A stretch of DNA of 64,000 nt, taken from assembly GCA_014138725.1 (NCBI GenBank), contig JACJID010000005.1, positions 682,001-746,000 on the forward strand. Reading direction: 5' to 3'. Below, piece by piece: positions 19,269 to 27,303 of this stretch (positions are counted from its first letter, which is position 1; every line of letters begins with the position of its first letter). The position numbers and the translations under genes were made by a program. The DNA is from Kutzneria viridogrisea (GTDB lineage: Bacteria > Actinomycetota > Actinomycetes > Mycobacteriales > Pseudonocardiaceae). Below the pieces are notes generated by a model that did no database searches, was not told the DNA's origin, and saw only the letters and a list, made by a program, of their open reading frames with translations.

Positions 19269-19490
19269 CGCGAGTCCCGCTCTGGTGCACGCGAGTCCCG
19301 TCCAGTCGGGCGCGAGTCCCGCTCTGAGGCGCGTGAGTCCCGTTCTGGTGCACGCGAGTCCCGTTCCGGGCGCGCGAGCCTCGTGGGGCAGCGGGACTCG
19401 CGTGCCTGTAAGCGGGACTCGTGCTCCTGTGGGCGGGACTCGCGCCCCGGAGAGCGGGACTCGCGTGCCGGGGCGCGGGACTCGCCGTAC
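19269..19490. repeat. Array of about 10 GCGAGTCCCG units, half in inverted orientation
   Basis: Five clear forward units of GCGAGTCCCGYYC with about 20-nt periodicity (starting near 19270, 19291, 19312, 19333 and 19354) and one decayed unit near 19373, then five inverted GCGGGACTCG units (near 19391, 19412, 19433, 19454 and 19475). The two halves can fold into one very long imperfect hairpin. It fills the convergent gap between the GGDEF-EAL gene and the glucose dehydrogenase gene. Spacer bases vary while the core is conserved. Confidence 0.88.
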
Positions 19491-19566
19491 CGGAAGTGCG
19501 AACACGCCGTACCGGAAGCGCCGACACGCGGGGCTGGGGTGCCCCAACCCCGCGTGTCGGCGCTTC
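19483..19566. repeat. Tandem 22-bp repeat and 25-bp hairpin adjoining the array
   Basis: The 22-mer starting cgccgtaccggaag is present at 19483-19504 and 19505-19526 with a few differences in its second half. Overlapping it is a hairpin at 19515-19566: 25-bp arms starting gaagcgccgacacgcgggg with one C-A mismatch and a 2-nt loop. This hairpin is well placed to terminate the leftward glucose dehydrogenase transcript (stop at 19606) and the rightward GGDEF-EAL transcript. Confidence 0.75.
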
Positions 19567-19605
19567 GCGTAGCGCGTGTCGGACGTTGCCGTGCGGTGTG
19601 TTCGC

Positions 19606-20649
19606 TCAGGCCTGTAGGTCGATCGTGACCTTGATGTCGTCCGCCGACCTGGTGAGCGCGTCGGTCCAGCGGCTCAGCGGGACACGTCGGGTCAGCAACT
19701 GGGCGAGCCACTGCGGGTCGGCAAGGCGCAGCGCCTCGGCGGCCTGCACGAAGTGGTGCGGTCCCGCGTTGACGCTGCCCACCACCGAGGTGTTGCCGAA
19801 CACCAGCTGGTCGTTGAAGGCGCCCGCGTGCAACGGGGCAGGTCCGTCCGAAGTGGACAGTCCGAGCAGCACGACCACGGCGTTGCGGGCGGTCCGGCGC
19901 ACGGCCTCGAACACCAGCGGGCCCACGCCGGTGCACTCGATCACCACATCTGGCGCCACGCGCAGCGAGTCCAGGTCGTGGTGGTAGGTCGCACCGAGCT
20001 GCCGCACCAGGTCGGGCTTGCGCCCGTCGGTGACCCGGTCCAGCACGTGCACGTCCAGACCCCGTTGCACACCAAGCATCGCCGCGAGCAGCCCGACCGG
20101 GCCCGCTCCGGTGATCAGCGCGGTCCGCTGCGAGGCGAAGACCCGCCCGCCGACGGTCTCGGCCTGGTCCCAGGCCTTGGCCACCACGGAGGTCGGTTCG
20201 GTCAGCACGGCCGCCTCGCCCACGGAGGCCGCCAGCTTGACGGCGTACCGCGGCTCGACGGTCCACAGCTGCGAGCCGTAGCCGTCCAGTTCCTTCACGC
20301 CGCGCTCGGTGTAGTCCTCGCGCAGGCAGAAGTCCCAGCGGTGGTTGGCGCACGGCCCGCACGGCGTGGGATCGGGGCGGCGCACCATGCCGGCCACGTG
20401 GTCGCCCGGGACGAACCCGCTGCCCTCGGGCGCCGACACCACGCGCCCGAACGCCTCGTGGAACAGCACCATGCGGTCACGTCCTGGCGGCAGGGTGCCG
20501 AACCGCCCGCTGATGACCTCCAGATCGGTGTGGCACAGCCCGGCGAGCACGCCAGCGACGAGCAGTTCGTCCTTGCCCGGCAACGGATCCGGCAGATCCT
20601 CCAGCAGCAGGTCGTCCGGCCTGCCCGGGACGACCGTCGCCGCCCTCAC
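19606..20649 (-). CDS. Zinc-dependent glucose 1-dehydrogenase-like MDR oxidoreductase
   Basis: 347 residues of the medium-chain dehydrogenase family. Zinc ligands are visible as Cys in AGLCHTD and His-Glu in LFHEAFGRVV, with a structural-zinc-like TPCGPCANHRWDFC segment. The REDYTERGVKELDGYGS block is typical of glucose dehydrogenases with the Glu_dehyd_C domain. The Rossmann motif is TGAGPVGLLAA. The GTG start at 20649 overlaps the stop of the trehalase-like gene by 4 bp, so it probably oxidises the glucose released by that enzyme to gluconolactone with NAD(P). Confidence 0.85.
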   Translation of the reverse strand: MRAATVVPGRPDDLLLEDLPDPLPGKDELLVAGVLAGLCHTDLEVISGRFGTLPPGRDRMVLFHEAFGRVVSAPEGSGFVPGDHVAGMVRRPDPTPCGPCANHRWDFCLREDYTERGVKELDGYGSQLWTVEPRYAVKLAASVGEAAVLTEPTSVVAKAWDQAETVGGRVFASQRTALITGAGPVGLLAAMLGVQRGLDVHVLDRVTDGRKPDLVRQLGATYHHDLDSLRVAPDVVIECTGVGPLVFEAVRRTARNAVVVLLGLSTSDGPAPLHAGAFNDQLVFGNTSVVGSVNAGPHHFVQAAEALRLADPQWLAQLLTRRVPLSRWTDALTRSADDIKVTIDLQA

Positions 20650-22508
20650 GCCTCGACCCCGTTGCGGCGGTCCCGCTCGTGCCGGCGGTGCCGCCCGCCG
20701 TAGAGCACGGCGGCGCTGTTGACCAGCGCGAGGTGGCTGAACGCCTGCGGGAAGTTGCCGGTGAAGCGCTGGTTGTCCACGTCGAACTCCTCGGCGAGCA
20801 GACCGACGTCGTTGGTCAGCCCGAGCAGCCGCTCGAACATGGCCTCCGCCTCCTCCCGCCTGCCGGACAGGGCGAGCGCGTCCACGAACCAGAACGAGCA
20901 GGCCAGGAACGAGCCCTCATGCCCGCGCAGACCGTCCACTTCGGACTCGCCGCGCCCCGTGCTGTACCGGTCCACGAGGTCCCCGTGCTTGAGCTCCTTC
21001 TCGATGGCGCTGATCGTGGAGCGCACCCGCTCGTCGGTGCCGGGCAGGAAGCCCACCGCGGGAATGAGCAGGGTGGCCGCGTCCAGCTCGGTCCCGCCGT
21101 AGTACTGGGTGAAGGCGCCGACCTCCTCGTTCCAGCCCTTGGCCAGCACCTCCTCGTGCACGGCGTCGCGCAGCTCGCGCCAGCGCCGCACCGGGCCGGG
21201 CAGGCCGTCCTCCTCCACCGCGCGCACCGCGCGGTCGAAGGCCACCCAGATCATCACGCGGGAGTGCGTGAAGAACCGGTCCGGTCCGCGCACCTCCCAC
21301 AGGCCCTTGTCCGGCATCGCCCAGATCGACTCCAGGTGGCGCAGCAGACCCCGTTGCAGAGCCCAGGACTCGGCGCTCTCGGCGACCCCGCGCTCACGGG
21401 CCAGGTGCAGCGCGTCCATCACCTCGCCGTAGACGTCCAGTTGCAGCTGGCGGTACGCGGCGTTGCCCACGCGCACGGGCTTGGCGCCCTGGTAGCCGGG
21501 CAGCCAGTCGACCTCCCACTCCAGCAGGTGCCGCTGCCCGTCGATGGCGTACATGATCTGCACGTCCGCCGGGTCGCCCGCCACCGCGCGCAGCAGCCAG
21601 CCGCGCCAGGCCAGCGCTTCCTGGCTGCACCCGAAGTTGTCGAAGGCCAGCAGGGTCAGCGTGGCGTCACGCAGCCAGCAGTACCGGTAGTCCCAGTTCC
21701 GCTCGCCGCCCAGCGCCTCGGGCAGCGAGGTGGTCGGTGCGGCGACGATGCCGCCGGTGGGCGCGTAGGTGAGCCCCTTGAGCGTGGCCAGCGAGCGGTG
21801 CACCAGCTCGGCGTGCGGGCCCTCGTAGCCGATGTCCCCGGACCACTTGCGCCAGAAGCGTTCGCTGCGCGCGACCTCCGCCTCCGGGTCCACCGCGGGG
21901 GACGGGTCGTCCGGGGTGGAGGTGAACTCCATGACCCAGGACAGCCGCTGCCCCTCCGCGACGGTGAACACCGCCTCGTGCGCGCGCTCGTGGTGCACCC
22001 GGTAGGGCAGCCGGTCGCCACGCAACACCACCGCGTGCGGCCCGGCCACGGCGAGGATGTGCTCGTCACCGTCCCGCTTGACCCGGCGCACCCAGGGGGT
22101 CGAGTCCCCGTAGGCGAAGCGCACCACCCAGCGCAGCCGCACCTCGACCTCGCCGGAGACCCCCTCGATGATCCGCACCAGGCGCGTCTCGTCGGTGCCG
22201 TCCGGCTCGTGCGGCGGCATGGTGTCGATCAACCGCACCACGCCGTCCACGGTCTGGAACTCGGTCTCCAGCACCAGGGTCGTGTCCCGGTACTGCCTGC
22301 GCACCGAGCTGATCTCACCGGTCGGCGCGATCAGCCAGCGCCCGGACTGGTCGTCGCCGAGCAGTCTGCTGAAGCAGGACGGCGAGTCGAACCGGGGCAG
22401 GCAGAGCCAGTCCACCGAACCGTCGGTGCCGACCAGCGCCGCCGACCTGAGGTCGGACAGCAGTGCGTAGTCCTCGATCCGACCGGGACCTGAGTCGAGT
22501 TCAGCCAC
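20646..22508 (-). CDS. GH15-family glycoside hydrolase (trehalase/glucoamylase-like)
   Basis: 620 residues, cytosolic. The N-terminal beta-sandwich domain (1-220) is of the trehalase-like type: GRIEDYALLSDLRSAALVGTDGSVDWLCLPRFDSP (partial) is the hallmark start. The C-terminal (alpha/alpha)6 barrel carries GGERNWDYRYCWLRDATLTL with a catalytic Glu candidate region and GHEGSFLACSFWFVDALAL near the second catalytic Glu. Mycobacterial members hydrolyse trehalose; others act on glucans. It is translationally coupled to the downstream glucose dehydrogenase. Confidence 0.88.
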   Translation of the reverse strand: MAELDSGPGRIEDYALLSDLRSAALVGTDGSVDWLCLPRFDSPSCFSRLLGDDQSGRWLIAPTGEISSVRRQYRDTTLVLETEFQTVDGVVRLIDTMPPHEPDGTDETRLVRIIEGVSGEVEVRLRWVVRFAYGDSTPWVRRVKRDGDEHILAVAGPHAVVLRGDRLPYRVHHERAHEAVFTVAEGQRLSWVMEFTSTPDDPSPAVDPEAEVARSERFWRKWSGDIGYEGPHAELVHRSLATLKGLTYAPTGGIVAAPTTSLPEALGGERNWDYRYCWLRDATLTLLAFDNFGCSQEALAWRGWLLRAVAGDPADVQIMYAIDGQRHLLEWEVDWLPGYQGAKPVRVGNAAYRQLQLDVYGEVMDALHLARERGVAESAESWALQRGLLRHLESIWAMPDKGLWEVRGPDRFFTHSRVMIWVAFDRAVRAVEEDGLPGPVRRWRELRDAVHEEVLAKGWNEEVGAFTQYYGGTELDAATLLIPAVGFLPGTDERVRSTISAIEKELKHGDLVDRYSTGRGESEVDGLRGHEGSFLACSFWFVDALALSGRREEAEAMFERLLGLTNDVGLLAEEFDVDNQRFTGNFPQAFSHLALVNSAAVLYGGRHRRHERDRRNGVEA

Positions 22509-22551
22509 ACCGCGAGGTTAGCCGCCACTGGGGGTCCGGGGGTGTCCCCCG

Positions 22552-22673
22552 GCGGGCACGAGCGCCCGATCCGGCGAGCGTGTTCCGCGAGCGCGGTCGG
22601 CCCATCGGGCGGCGGTCTGGGGGCGTCCCCAGCGGGCACGAGCGCCCGATCCGGCGAGCGTGTTCCGCGAGCG
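22552..22673. repeat. 80-bp-period direct repeat with a 42-bp identical core
   Basis: A 42-bp block starting gcgggcacgagcgcccgatc occurs at 22552-22593 and 22632-22673, identical in both. Each is preceded by a similar G-run/C-run hairpin (gtccgggggtgtcccccg and gtctgggggcgtccccag). The repeat occupies the 175-bp space between the GH15 start and the stop of the next leftward gene. Confidence 0.85.
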
Positions 22674-22683
22674 GGATCGCCCC

Positions 22684-23262
22684 TCAGCGGGCCAGGCTGG
22701 CGGCCTCCACCAGGTGCTCGGCGGAGATCACCGCGCCGGGCTTCTGACCGGGGTTGAGCAGCAGCGGGCAGCCCGCGAGCTGGGTCACCAGGTCCCGCCC
22801 GGCGATGGCCCTGCTGTGCGGCCAGGCCTCCGGCACGTACCGGTGCGAGCTGGCGGCGGCCACCAGGATCTGGCCGGTCACCTGGTCCTGGAAACCGGCC
22901 AGCTCGCGGTCCTGCGGGGACTTGGCGTACACCAGCAGCGTCGCGTTCAGCACCGCGCGGATCAGCGCCTCCCCCGGCTCGTAGCCGGTGCGGGCCCGTT
23001 GCAGGATGCGCTCCAGCTCGGTCTCCGGCTCCGGCATGGCCGCCGCCTTCGGGGAGGGCCGCCACTGCGGGTTGGGCTCGAACCGCTCGTCGATGTCGCC
23101 GTTGGCGTCCACCCGGAACGAACCGATCACCCCGTGCGGCGGCACCTCCTCGCCCGGCCGGAAGGCCGGGTCCAGGATGTGCAGCCAGGTGTTCGGGTTC
23201 GCCTTGGCGTTGTCCCGCATCTCCTGCGTGATCGTCAGCAGGTGCGTGTGTTCAGGTTGCAA
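22684..23262 (-). CDS. Type VII secretion system-associated protein (SseB-like)
   Basis: 192 residues. The N-terminal half (EMRDNAKANPNTWLHILDP, then VPPHGVIGSFRVDANGDI and FEPNPQWRPSP) is the pattern of proteins annotated as type VII secretion system-associated in actinomycetes. The C-terminal half (GYEPGEALIRAVLNATLLVYA) resembles SseB domains. No ESX component is nearby. The start is unclear: TTG 23262 is the longest, with no good ribosome-binding site; ATG 23220 has AGGAG directly adjacent, too close for normal spacing. Confidence 0.65.
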   Translation of the reverse strand: MQPEHTHLLTITQEMRDNAKANPNTWLHILDPAFRPGEEVPPHGVIGSFRVDANGDIDERFEPNPQWRPSPKAAAMPEPETELERILQRARTGYEPGEALIRAVLNATLLVYAKSPQDRELAGFQDQVTGQILVAAASSHRYVPEAWPHSRAIAGRDLVTQLAGCPLLLNPGQKPGAVISAEHLVEAASLAR

Positions 23263-23424
23263 GGTCTTCGCGCCCCTCTACGTCGTCCGGCGCGACAGGG
23301 CAAGGGTGAGGTGGGAACGAGTGATCGCGCGCCGTTCGGGCGGGCTCACCTTCTCATAACACGTGAGGTCTGACCAAACACGCTTTGTAACCAACATGGG
23401 TGAGTCTTGACCGTCAAAATTGGC

Positions 23425-23461
23425 GGCGCCCCCGGTGACGGGGTTCGTCACCGGGGGCGCC
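23425..23461 (-). terminator. Terminator after the GH2 gene
   Basis: A perfect 16-bp stem ggcgcccccggtgacg with a 5-nt loop, 20 bp beyond the leftward GH2 stop. Read on the minus strand, the stem is followed by a short T-rich run (GCCAATTTTG), giving a good intrinsic terminator. Confidence 0.75.
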
Positions 23462-23480
23462 TGCCGGGCACCGCGGCGTG

Positions 23481-26141
23481 CTAGCGCGGTGCGGCGGAAA
23501 CCGATCGTGCGGCCACGTTCACGCCCGCCACCTGCACCGACGGGGTCGCGCCCCCGAGGTCCGCGGTGCGGTAGTCGGCGGTCAGCGTGACCGTCTCACC
23601 AGGCCAGATGGTCACATAGTTGTCACTCCAAGTAACTGGCGTGACCTCGGCGCCGCCCGCGCCCTTGCGCACGGTCGCACGCAGGAAGAACGCCACCTTG
23701 TCCCCGGAGTTGGTCAGCGTCAGCGCGGTGCTGGTGTGGTCCCCGCTGGTGCTGCTCTGCGCCTTGGCGGTGACCTTGCCGGTGCCCAGCCCCTGCAACC
23801 CGGTCAGGTCCGCGTAGCCGGTCTGCGGGGTGTCGTACCAGGTGGACTTGCCGTAGTCGAGCACGTCGGCCTTGGTGGACAGCCAGTACACGTTGCGGTC
23901 CACGACGGTGCCGTTGGCGTCGCGCAGCAGCAGCCGCACGAAGTACGTCGAGGACAGCCCGCTGGGCGTGGGCACCTTGGCCAGCGTGGTGGAGCCGTTG
24001 CCCTTGGCGGTCACCGAGTTCTGCGTGCTGTCGGACTTCACCGTGCCGTCGGCGTTGAACACCGTGGTCTGCACGGACAACTTCGACGCCTCACCGAGCC
24101 CGGTGTTGACCAGCGCCACGGACCGGTCGTCGTAGGAGTACTGCACGTGCAGCGGGCGCAGCGCGGCCTTGGCGCCGAAGTACGAGCCGGAGGGCGCCAT
24201 GGAGTTGTCGAACAGGTGCCAGTACAGCGTGGGCCACGGGTTGTTCAGCATCCAGTAGACGACACCGGTCGCCGGGTTGTGCGCCTTGGACTGGTTGCGG
24301 CCGAAGGCCTCGAACTGCGCGCGGTTGACCTCGTAGTTGGCCAGCTGCGACTTGCGCGTGAAGTCCTCCAGGCTGGTCGGCGCCCCGTAGCGCTTGCCGA
24401 GCGCGGTGGCGAAGGACCCCAGCTTGTTGAACTCGGCGCTGGGCGAGAGGTGGTACTGGGCCTTGCCCGGGTTCTTCCACAGGTCGGTCAACTCGGTGGG
24501 GGACAGGTACTTCCGCAGCGCGTCGCTGTCCGGGATGGTCGGCCCGGGGCCCACCTCGGAGGCGAAGCCGAACGCGCCGCCCTTCTTGTCGCCGTACCAG
24601 TAGTTCGGCGGCACCCACCAGTACGGGCCGTCCATCTTGTTGCCGGACCTGCCCAGCTGCGGGCTGCTCCGGTCGGCCGCGGCGTTGATCACCGGTGCCT
24701 GCCAGTCGGAGACCTTCAGCCCGTCCAGGAACTCCTTCTCCGTGGTGGCCGTCGGCGCCTCGTCACTGCCGATGTAGAAGCCCAGGATGCTCGGGTGGTT
24801 GCGCAGCCGCAGGCCCTCGGTGGTCGCGGAGGCCTTGGCCACGGCGTGGTCGGCGGCGGTCCACTTGTCCGGGGACTGCCAGTAGGAGCAGCACTCCCAG
24901 CCGGGCAGCAGCATGATGCCCATCTTGTCGGCGAGCTGGTACAGCTCGTCGTTCTCCTCCTTGCCCTCCAGGCGAACCGTGTTCAGCCCGAGGTCGCGCA
25001 CGTAGCCGAACTGGTCGGCCAGCTTCTGCGCGTCGTAGCGCAGCAACAGGTCCGAGGACCAGCCGCCGCCGCGCACCAGGAAGGGCTTGCCGTTGACCGT
25101 GAACTGCATGGCACCGCTGGAGTTCAGCGCCGAGCGCACGTCGCGGATGCCGAAGTCCGTGCTGGCCCGGTCGGAGACCTGGCCGTTCACCGAGGCGGTC
25201 AGCGCCAGGTGGTACAGCGGCTGGCCGCCCATCTCGTAGGGCCACCACACGCGCGGGTTGTCCACGTGCTGGCCGATGCTGACGGTCTTGGTCTCACCGG
25301 CCTTCAGGCTCACCTGCTGGCTGAACGGGGTGGACTCCACGGTGCCCGCGACCGTCGTGGTCACGGCGCTCGCGGAGTTGTTGGTGACCTCGGCCTTGAT
25401 CGTCAGGTCGGCGCTGCTCAGCGAGGGCACCGCCAGCGAGGTGACCACCCGCGTGTTGCGCACCGACACCGCACCGGACTCGGTCAGCTGCACGTCCCGC
25501 CAGATGCCCATGTTGTTGTCCGGGGCCGCGGGCGACCAGTCCACCCAGGAGATCGACAGCTGCTTCTTCGGGTCGGCGGGCGAGGCCTTGATCGCCAGCG
25601 CGTTGCCGCCCTTGCGCAGCAGGCCGGTCACGTCGAACTCGTGCGCCGGGTACGCCCCGTTGTCGGTGGTGCCGACCTTGCTGCCGTTGAGCCAGATCTC
25701 GCTGCCGCCGATGATGCCGTTGGTCAGCCGCAGGAAGGTGTGCGCCCCGTCGGCGGGGTTGGCGGTGAAGGTCTGCCGGTACCACCACGGCACGGTGAAG
25801 TCGGCCTTGTCGACCTTGTCCCTGAGGTTCGTGGAGTAGTCCAGGTCCGGGTACTTGCCCGCGCTGACCAGCCCACCGAGCACGGTCGAGCGCGCGGGCA
25901 CCGCGGTCCACGAGCCGTCGTCGTAGCCGGGGGTGGACAGCGCGGCCCCGCCCTGACCCGCCTTGGCGCTGGACTGGAGCCGCCAGCCGGGCACGGTCAC
26001 CACCTGGCCGGGCGCGGAGGGGCCGGTGACGTCCCGGTACGCGGGCGCCGCGCTGGACACGCCCGCGGGCACGACCAGTGACAGGCCCAGTGCCGCGACC
26101 AGCCATGGCGCCCTGCGGTGGGTGGGGGAACTTCGGGGCAT
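23481..26141 (-). CDS. Secreted GH2 exo-beta-D-glucosaminidase-like enzyme (CsxA type)
   Basis: 886 residues from ATG 26141, preceded by GGAGGAGG; the in-frame TTG at 26156 would read through that ribosome-binding site and is rejected. A signal peptide lies at about 12-34. The order is a GH2 sugar-binding domain (APDNNMGIWRDVQL), immunoglobulin-like domain, TIM barrel, then C-terminal beta domains. The proposed acid/base Glu is in YIGSDEAPT (about 458) and the nucleophile in FASEVGPGP (about 527), a spacing of 68 against about 72 recalled for Amycolatopsis CsxA (E469/E541). It would release glucosamine from chitosan oligomers outside the cell. Confidence 0.85.
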   Translation of the reverse strand: MPRSSPTHRRAPWLVAALGLSLVVPAGVSSAAPAYRDVTGPSAPGQVVTVPGWRLQSSAKAGQGGAALSTPGYDDGSWTAVPARSTVLGGLVSAGKYPDLDYSTNLRDKVDKADFTVPWWYRQTFTANPADGAHTFLRLTNGIIGGSEIWLNGSKVGTTDNGAYPAHEFDVTGLLRKGGNALAIKASPADPKKQLSISWVDWSPAAPDNNMGIWRDVQLTESGAVSVRNTRVVTSLAVPSLSSADLTIKAEVTNNSASAVTTTVAGTVESTPFSQQVSLKAGETKTVSIGQHVDNPRVWWPYEMGGQPLYHLALTASVNGQVSDRASTDFGIRDVRSALNSSGAMQFTVNGKPFLVRGGGWSSDLLLRYDAQKLADQFGYVRDLGLNTVRLEGKEENDELYQLADKMGIMLLPGWECCSYWQSPDKWTAADHAVAKASATTEGLRLRNHPSILGFYIGSDEAPTATTEKEFLDGLKVSDWQAPVINAAADRSSPQLGRSGNKMDGPYWWVPPNYWYGDKKGGAFGFASEVGPGPTIPDSDALRKYLSPTELTDLWKNPGKAQYHLSPSAEFNKLGSFATALGKRYGAPTSLEDFTRKSQLANYEVNRAQFEAFGRNQSKAHNPATGVVYWMLNNPWPTLYWHLFDNSMAPSGSYFGAKAALRPLHVQYSYDDRSVALVNTGLGEASKLSVQTTVFNADGTVKSDSTQNSVTAKGNGSTTLAKVPTPSGLSSTYFVRLLLRDANGTVVDRNVYWLSTKADVLDYGKSTWYDTPQTGYADLTGLQGLGTGKVTAKAQSSTSGDHTSTALTLTNSGDKVAFFLRATVRKGAGGAEVTPVTWSDNYVTIWPGETVTLTADYRTADLGGATPSVQVAGVNVAARSVSAAPR

Positions 26142-26182
26142 GACCGCCTCCTCCAAGTCGGGGGCTCCCAGTGGCGGCGAGG

Positions 26183-26206
26183 AATAGTAAAGAACCTTTC
26201 CTTATT
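26183..26206 (-). promoter_or_regulatory. AT-rich palindrome upstream of the GH2 gene (ROK-type operator-like)
   Basis: The segment aatagtaaagaacctttcct plus ttat forms an imperfect inverted repeat (AGTAAAG / CTTTCCT) 42-65 bp upstream of the GH2 ATG, within otherwise GC-rich DNA. From memory it resembles palindromes bound by ROK-family repressors at actinomycete chitosanase and sugar genes. Function is inferred. Confidence 0.4.
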
Positions 26207-26251
26207 GTGTGGCCGCCGACAATGGGCCGAACGGTGCAATGCGCCGGGGGA

Positions 26252-26257
26252 TACCGT
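26252..26257 (+). promoter_or_regulatory. -10 element TACCGT of the SCP-like gene (leaderless geometry)
   Basis: TACCGT fits TANNNT and lies 6 nt upstream of GTG 26264. No ribosome-binding site is present, so this supports GTG 26264 rather than the longer upstream start. Confidence 0.4.
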
Positions 26258-26263
26258 GGACAG

Positions 26264-26644
26264 GTGCCGTCCACCGTCGATCCCCACGAGACCCGCGCCG
26301 CCGTGCTGGCCGTCGCGGACTGGCTGACCGGCGCCGCCGAGAAGCCCGAGCGCCCGGTGCTGGCCGCCGCGGTCCGGCTCAGCCTGCGCACCCTGGCCCA
26401 GGTGGCGCCGGGGCGCAGCGTGGAGGTGCGAGTGCCCCCGTTCGCGGCCGTGCAGTGCGTCGAGGGCGTGCGGCACACCCGTGGCACCCCGCCCAACGTG
26501 GTGGAGACCGACGCGCTGACCTGGCTGCGGCTCGCGGTCGGGCTGGAAGACTGGTCCGCGGCGGTCGAGGACGGCCGGATCAGCGCCTCGGGCAGCCGCG
26601 CCGACCTCAGCGGTTGGTTGCCGCTGCTACGGGTCACGCCGTGA
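26264..26644 (+). CDS. Sterol-carrier-family-like protein (SCP ortholog, Rv0807 position)
   Basis: 126 residues from GTG 26264 (a longer frame from 26171 gives 157). The protein starts VPSTVDPHETRAAVLAVADWL and contains RSVEVRVPPFAAVQC and TDALTWLRLAVGL, the pattern of the bacterial SCP ortholog family found next to purF in actinobacteria. A small-ligand or lipid-binding role is assumed from the fold only. It is followed by a small exported protein gene and purF, as in mycobacteria (the first without the intervening gene). Confidence 0.72.
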   Translation: MPSTVDPHETRAAVLAVADWLTGAAEKPERPVLAAAVRLSLRTLAQVAPGRSVEVRVPPFAAVQCVEGVRHTRGTPPNVVETDALTWLRLAVGLEDWSAAVEDGRISASGSRADLSGWLPLLRVTP

Positions 26645-26770
26645 TCTGACCCCAGTCCTTTACCATCCCCTTGACGAGAAGTAACATTCACGTGTGTCCG
26701 TTTTCGCACGTACGAACGATCTCGGGCTGTTTGTCCAGGTCGAGACGTCGAGTGGTGGTGGCTGATCACC

Positions 26771-27166
26771 ATGCGCAAGGTGCTCCTGCTCGCCTGCGGC
26801 GCGATCTCGTGCGTGGCGCTGGTGCTCGGGGTTGCCACCTTCGTGTGGGGCATCACACCCCATGAGTGGGACGGCGACCTCGACTTCACGGTGACCCAGT
26901 TCTGCCACACCACCGGTGACGCCCCGCCCTCCTGCGCCGTGCTCGAACCCGACCAGGACCAGCGCGGCAGCGCCAGCCCGATCGTGGACGTGCGCAACGT
27001 CAGCACCGAGTCCTGGAACCTGCCGGCGCACACCAAGGTCGGCGACGCGGTGGTCTGCCACGTGCACCAGCGGGACGTGGCCATCGACTCCGCGGGCGGG
27101 CTGACCAAGGTGGACCAGTGCCGCCCGATGTCCGCCACGGCCAGCGCGATCGCGCCCAAGTCCTGA
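26771..27166 (+). CDS. Small secreted or membrane-anchored protein of unknown function
   Basis: 131 residues from ATG 26771. One hydrophobic N-terminal segment (about 5-27) acts as a signal peptide or anchor. The mature part has four cysteines (FCHTTG, PPSCAVLE, VVCHVHQ, DQCRP), suggesting two disulfides, and a repeated PIVDVRNVSTESWNLP-type beta pattern. I do not recognise a family. It stands alone between the SCP-like gene and purF on the same strand. Confidence 0.65.
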   Translation: MRKVLLLACGAISCVALVLGVATFVWGITPHEWDGDLDFTVTQFCHTTGDAPPSCAVLEPDQDQRGSASPIVDVRNVSTESWNLPAHTKVGDAVVCHVHQRDVAIDSAGGLTKVDQCRPMSATASAIAPKS

Positions 27167-27260
27167 GATCGGGTAGCGGCACACCCACTCTGCGTGTGCC
27201 CGCTGTGGGCTGCACCACTCGCGCCGGTCACGGACACCGTTGCTGAGCAGGTTTTCCACC

Positions 27261-27266
27261 TACACT
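27261..27266 (+). promoter_or_regulatory. -10 element TACACT of purF
   Basis: TACACT fits TANNNT. Transcription would begin near 27272-27274, downstream of the in-frame GTG at 27268 but upstream of GAGGGAG and GTG 27304. This argues for 27304 as the purF start. Confidence 0.45.
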
Positions 27267-27303
27267 GGTGTCCGGTCCGACTGACGTCGCGAGGGAGTTC
27301 CCG

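Noticed and set aside
19269-19490. CRISPR-like array
   Set aside because: Units are about 10-13 bp with 7-11-nt variable gaps and lie in two orientations; no cas genes. Reported as a repeat array instead.
19285-19628. Arg/Ser-rich ORFs (RESRSGARESR-type) in the repeat array
   Set aside because: They are translations of the GCGAGTCCCG repeat in several frames on both strands, with no ribosome-binding site and no conserved frame.
17411-20362. 983-codon minus-strand open frame across the GGDEF-EAL and dehydrogenase genes
   Set aside because: Its N-terminal part is antisense out-of-frame reading of known genes, with the Arg/Gly/His/Val-rich composition typical of high-GC shadow frames and no domain.
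26142-26156. TTG start for the GH2 enzyme (MEEAV extension)
   Set aside because: The GAGGAGG encoding EE is the ribosome-binding site of ATG 26141.
27268-27303. GTG 27268 as purF start
   Set aside because: The -10-like TACACT ends two bases upstream, so the transcript would start after this codon; GTG 27304 has a good ribosome-binding site.
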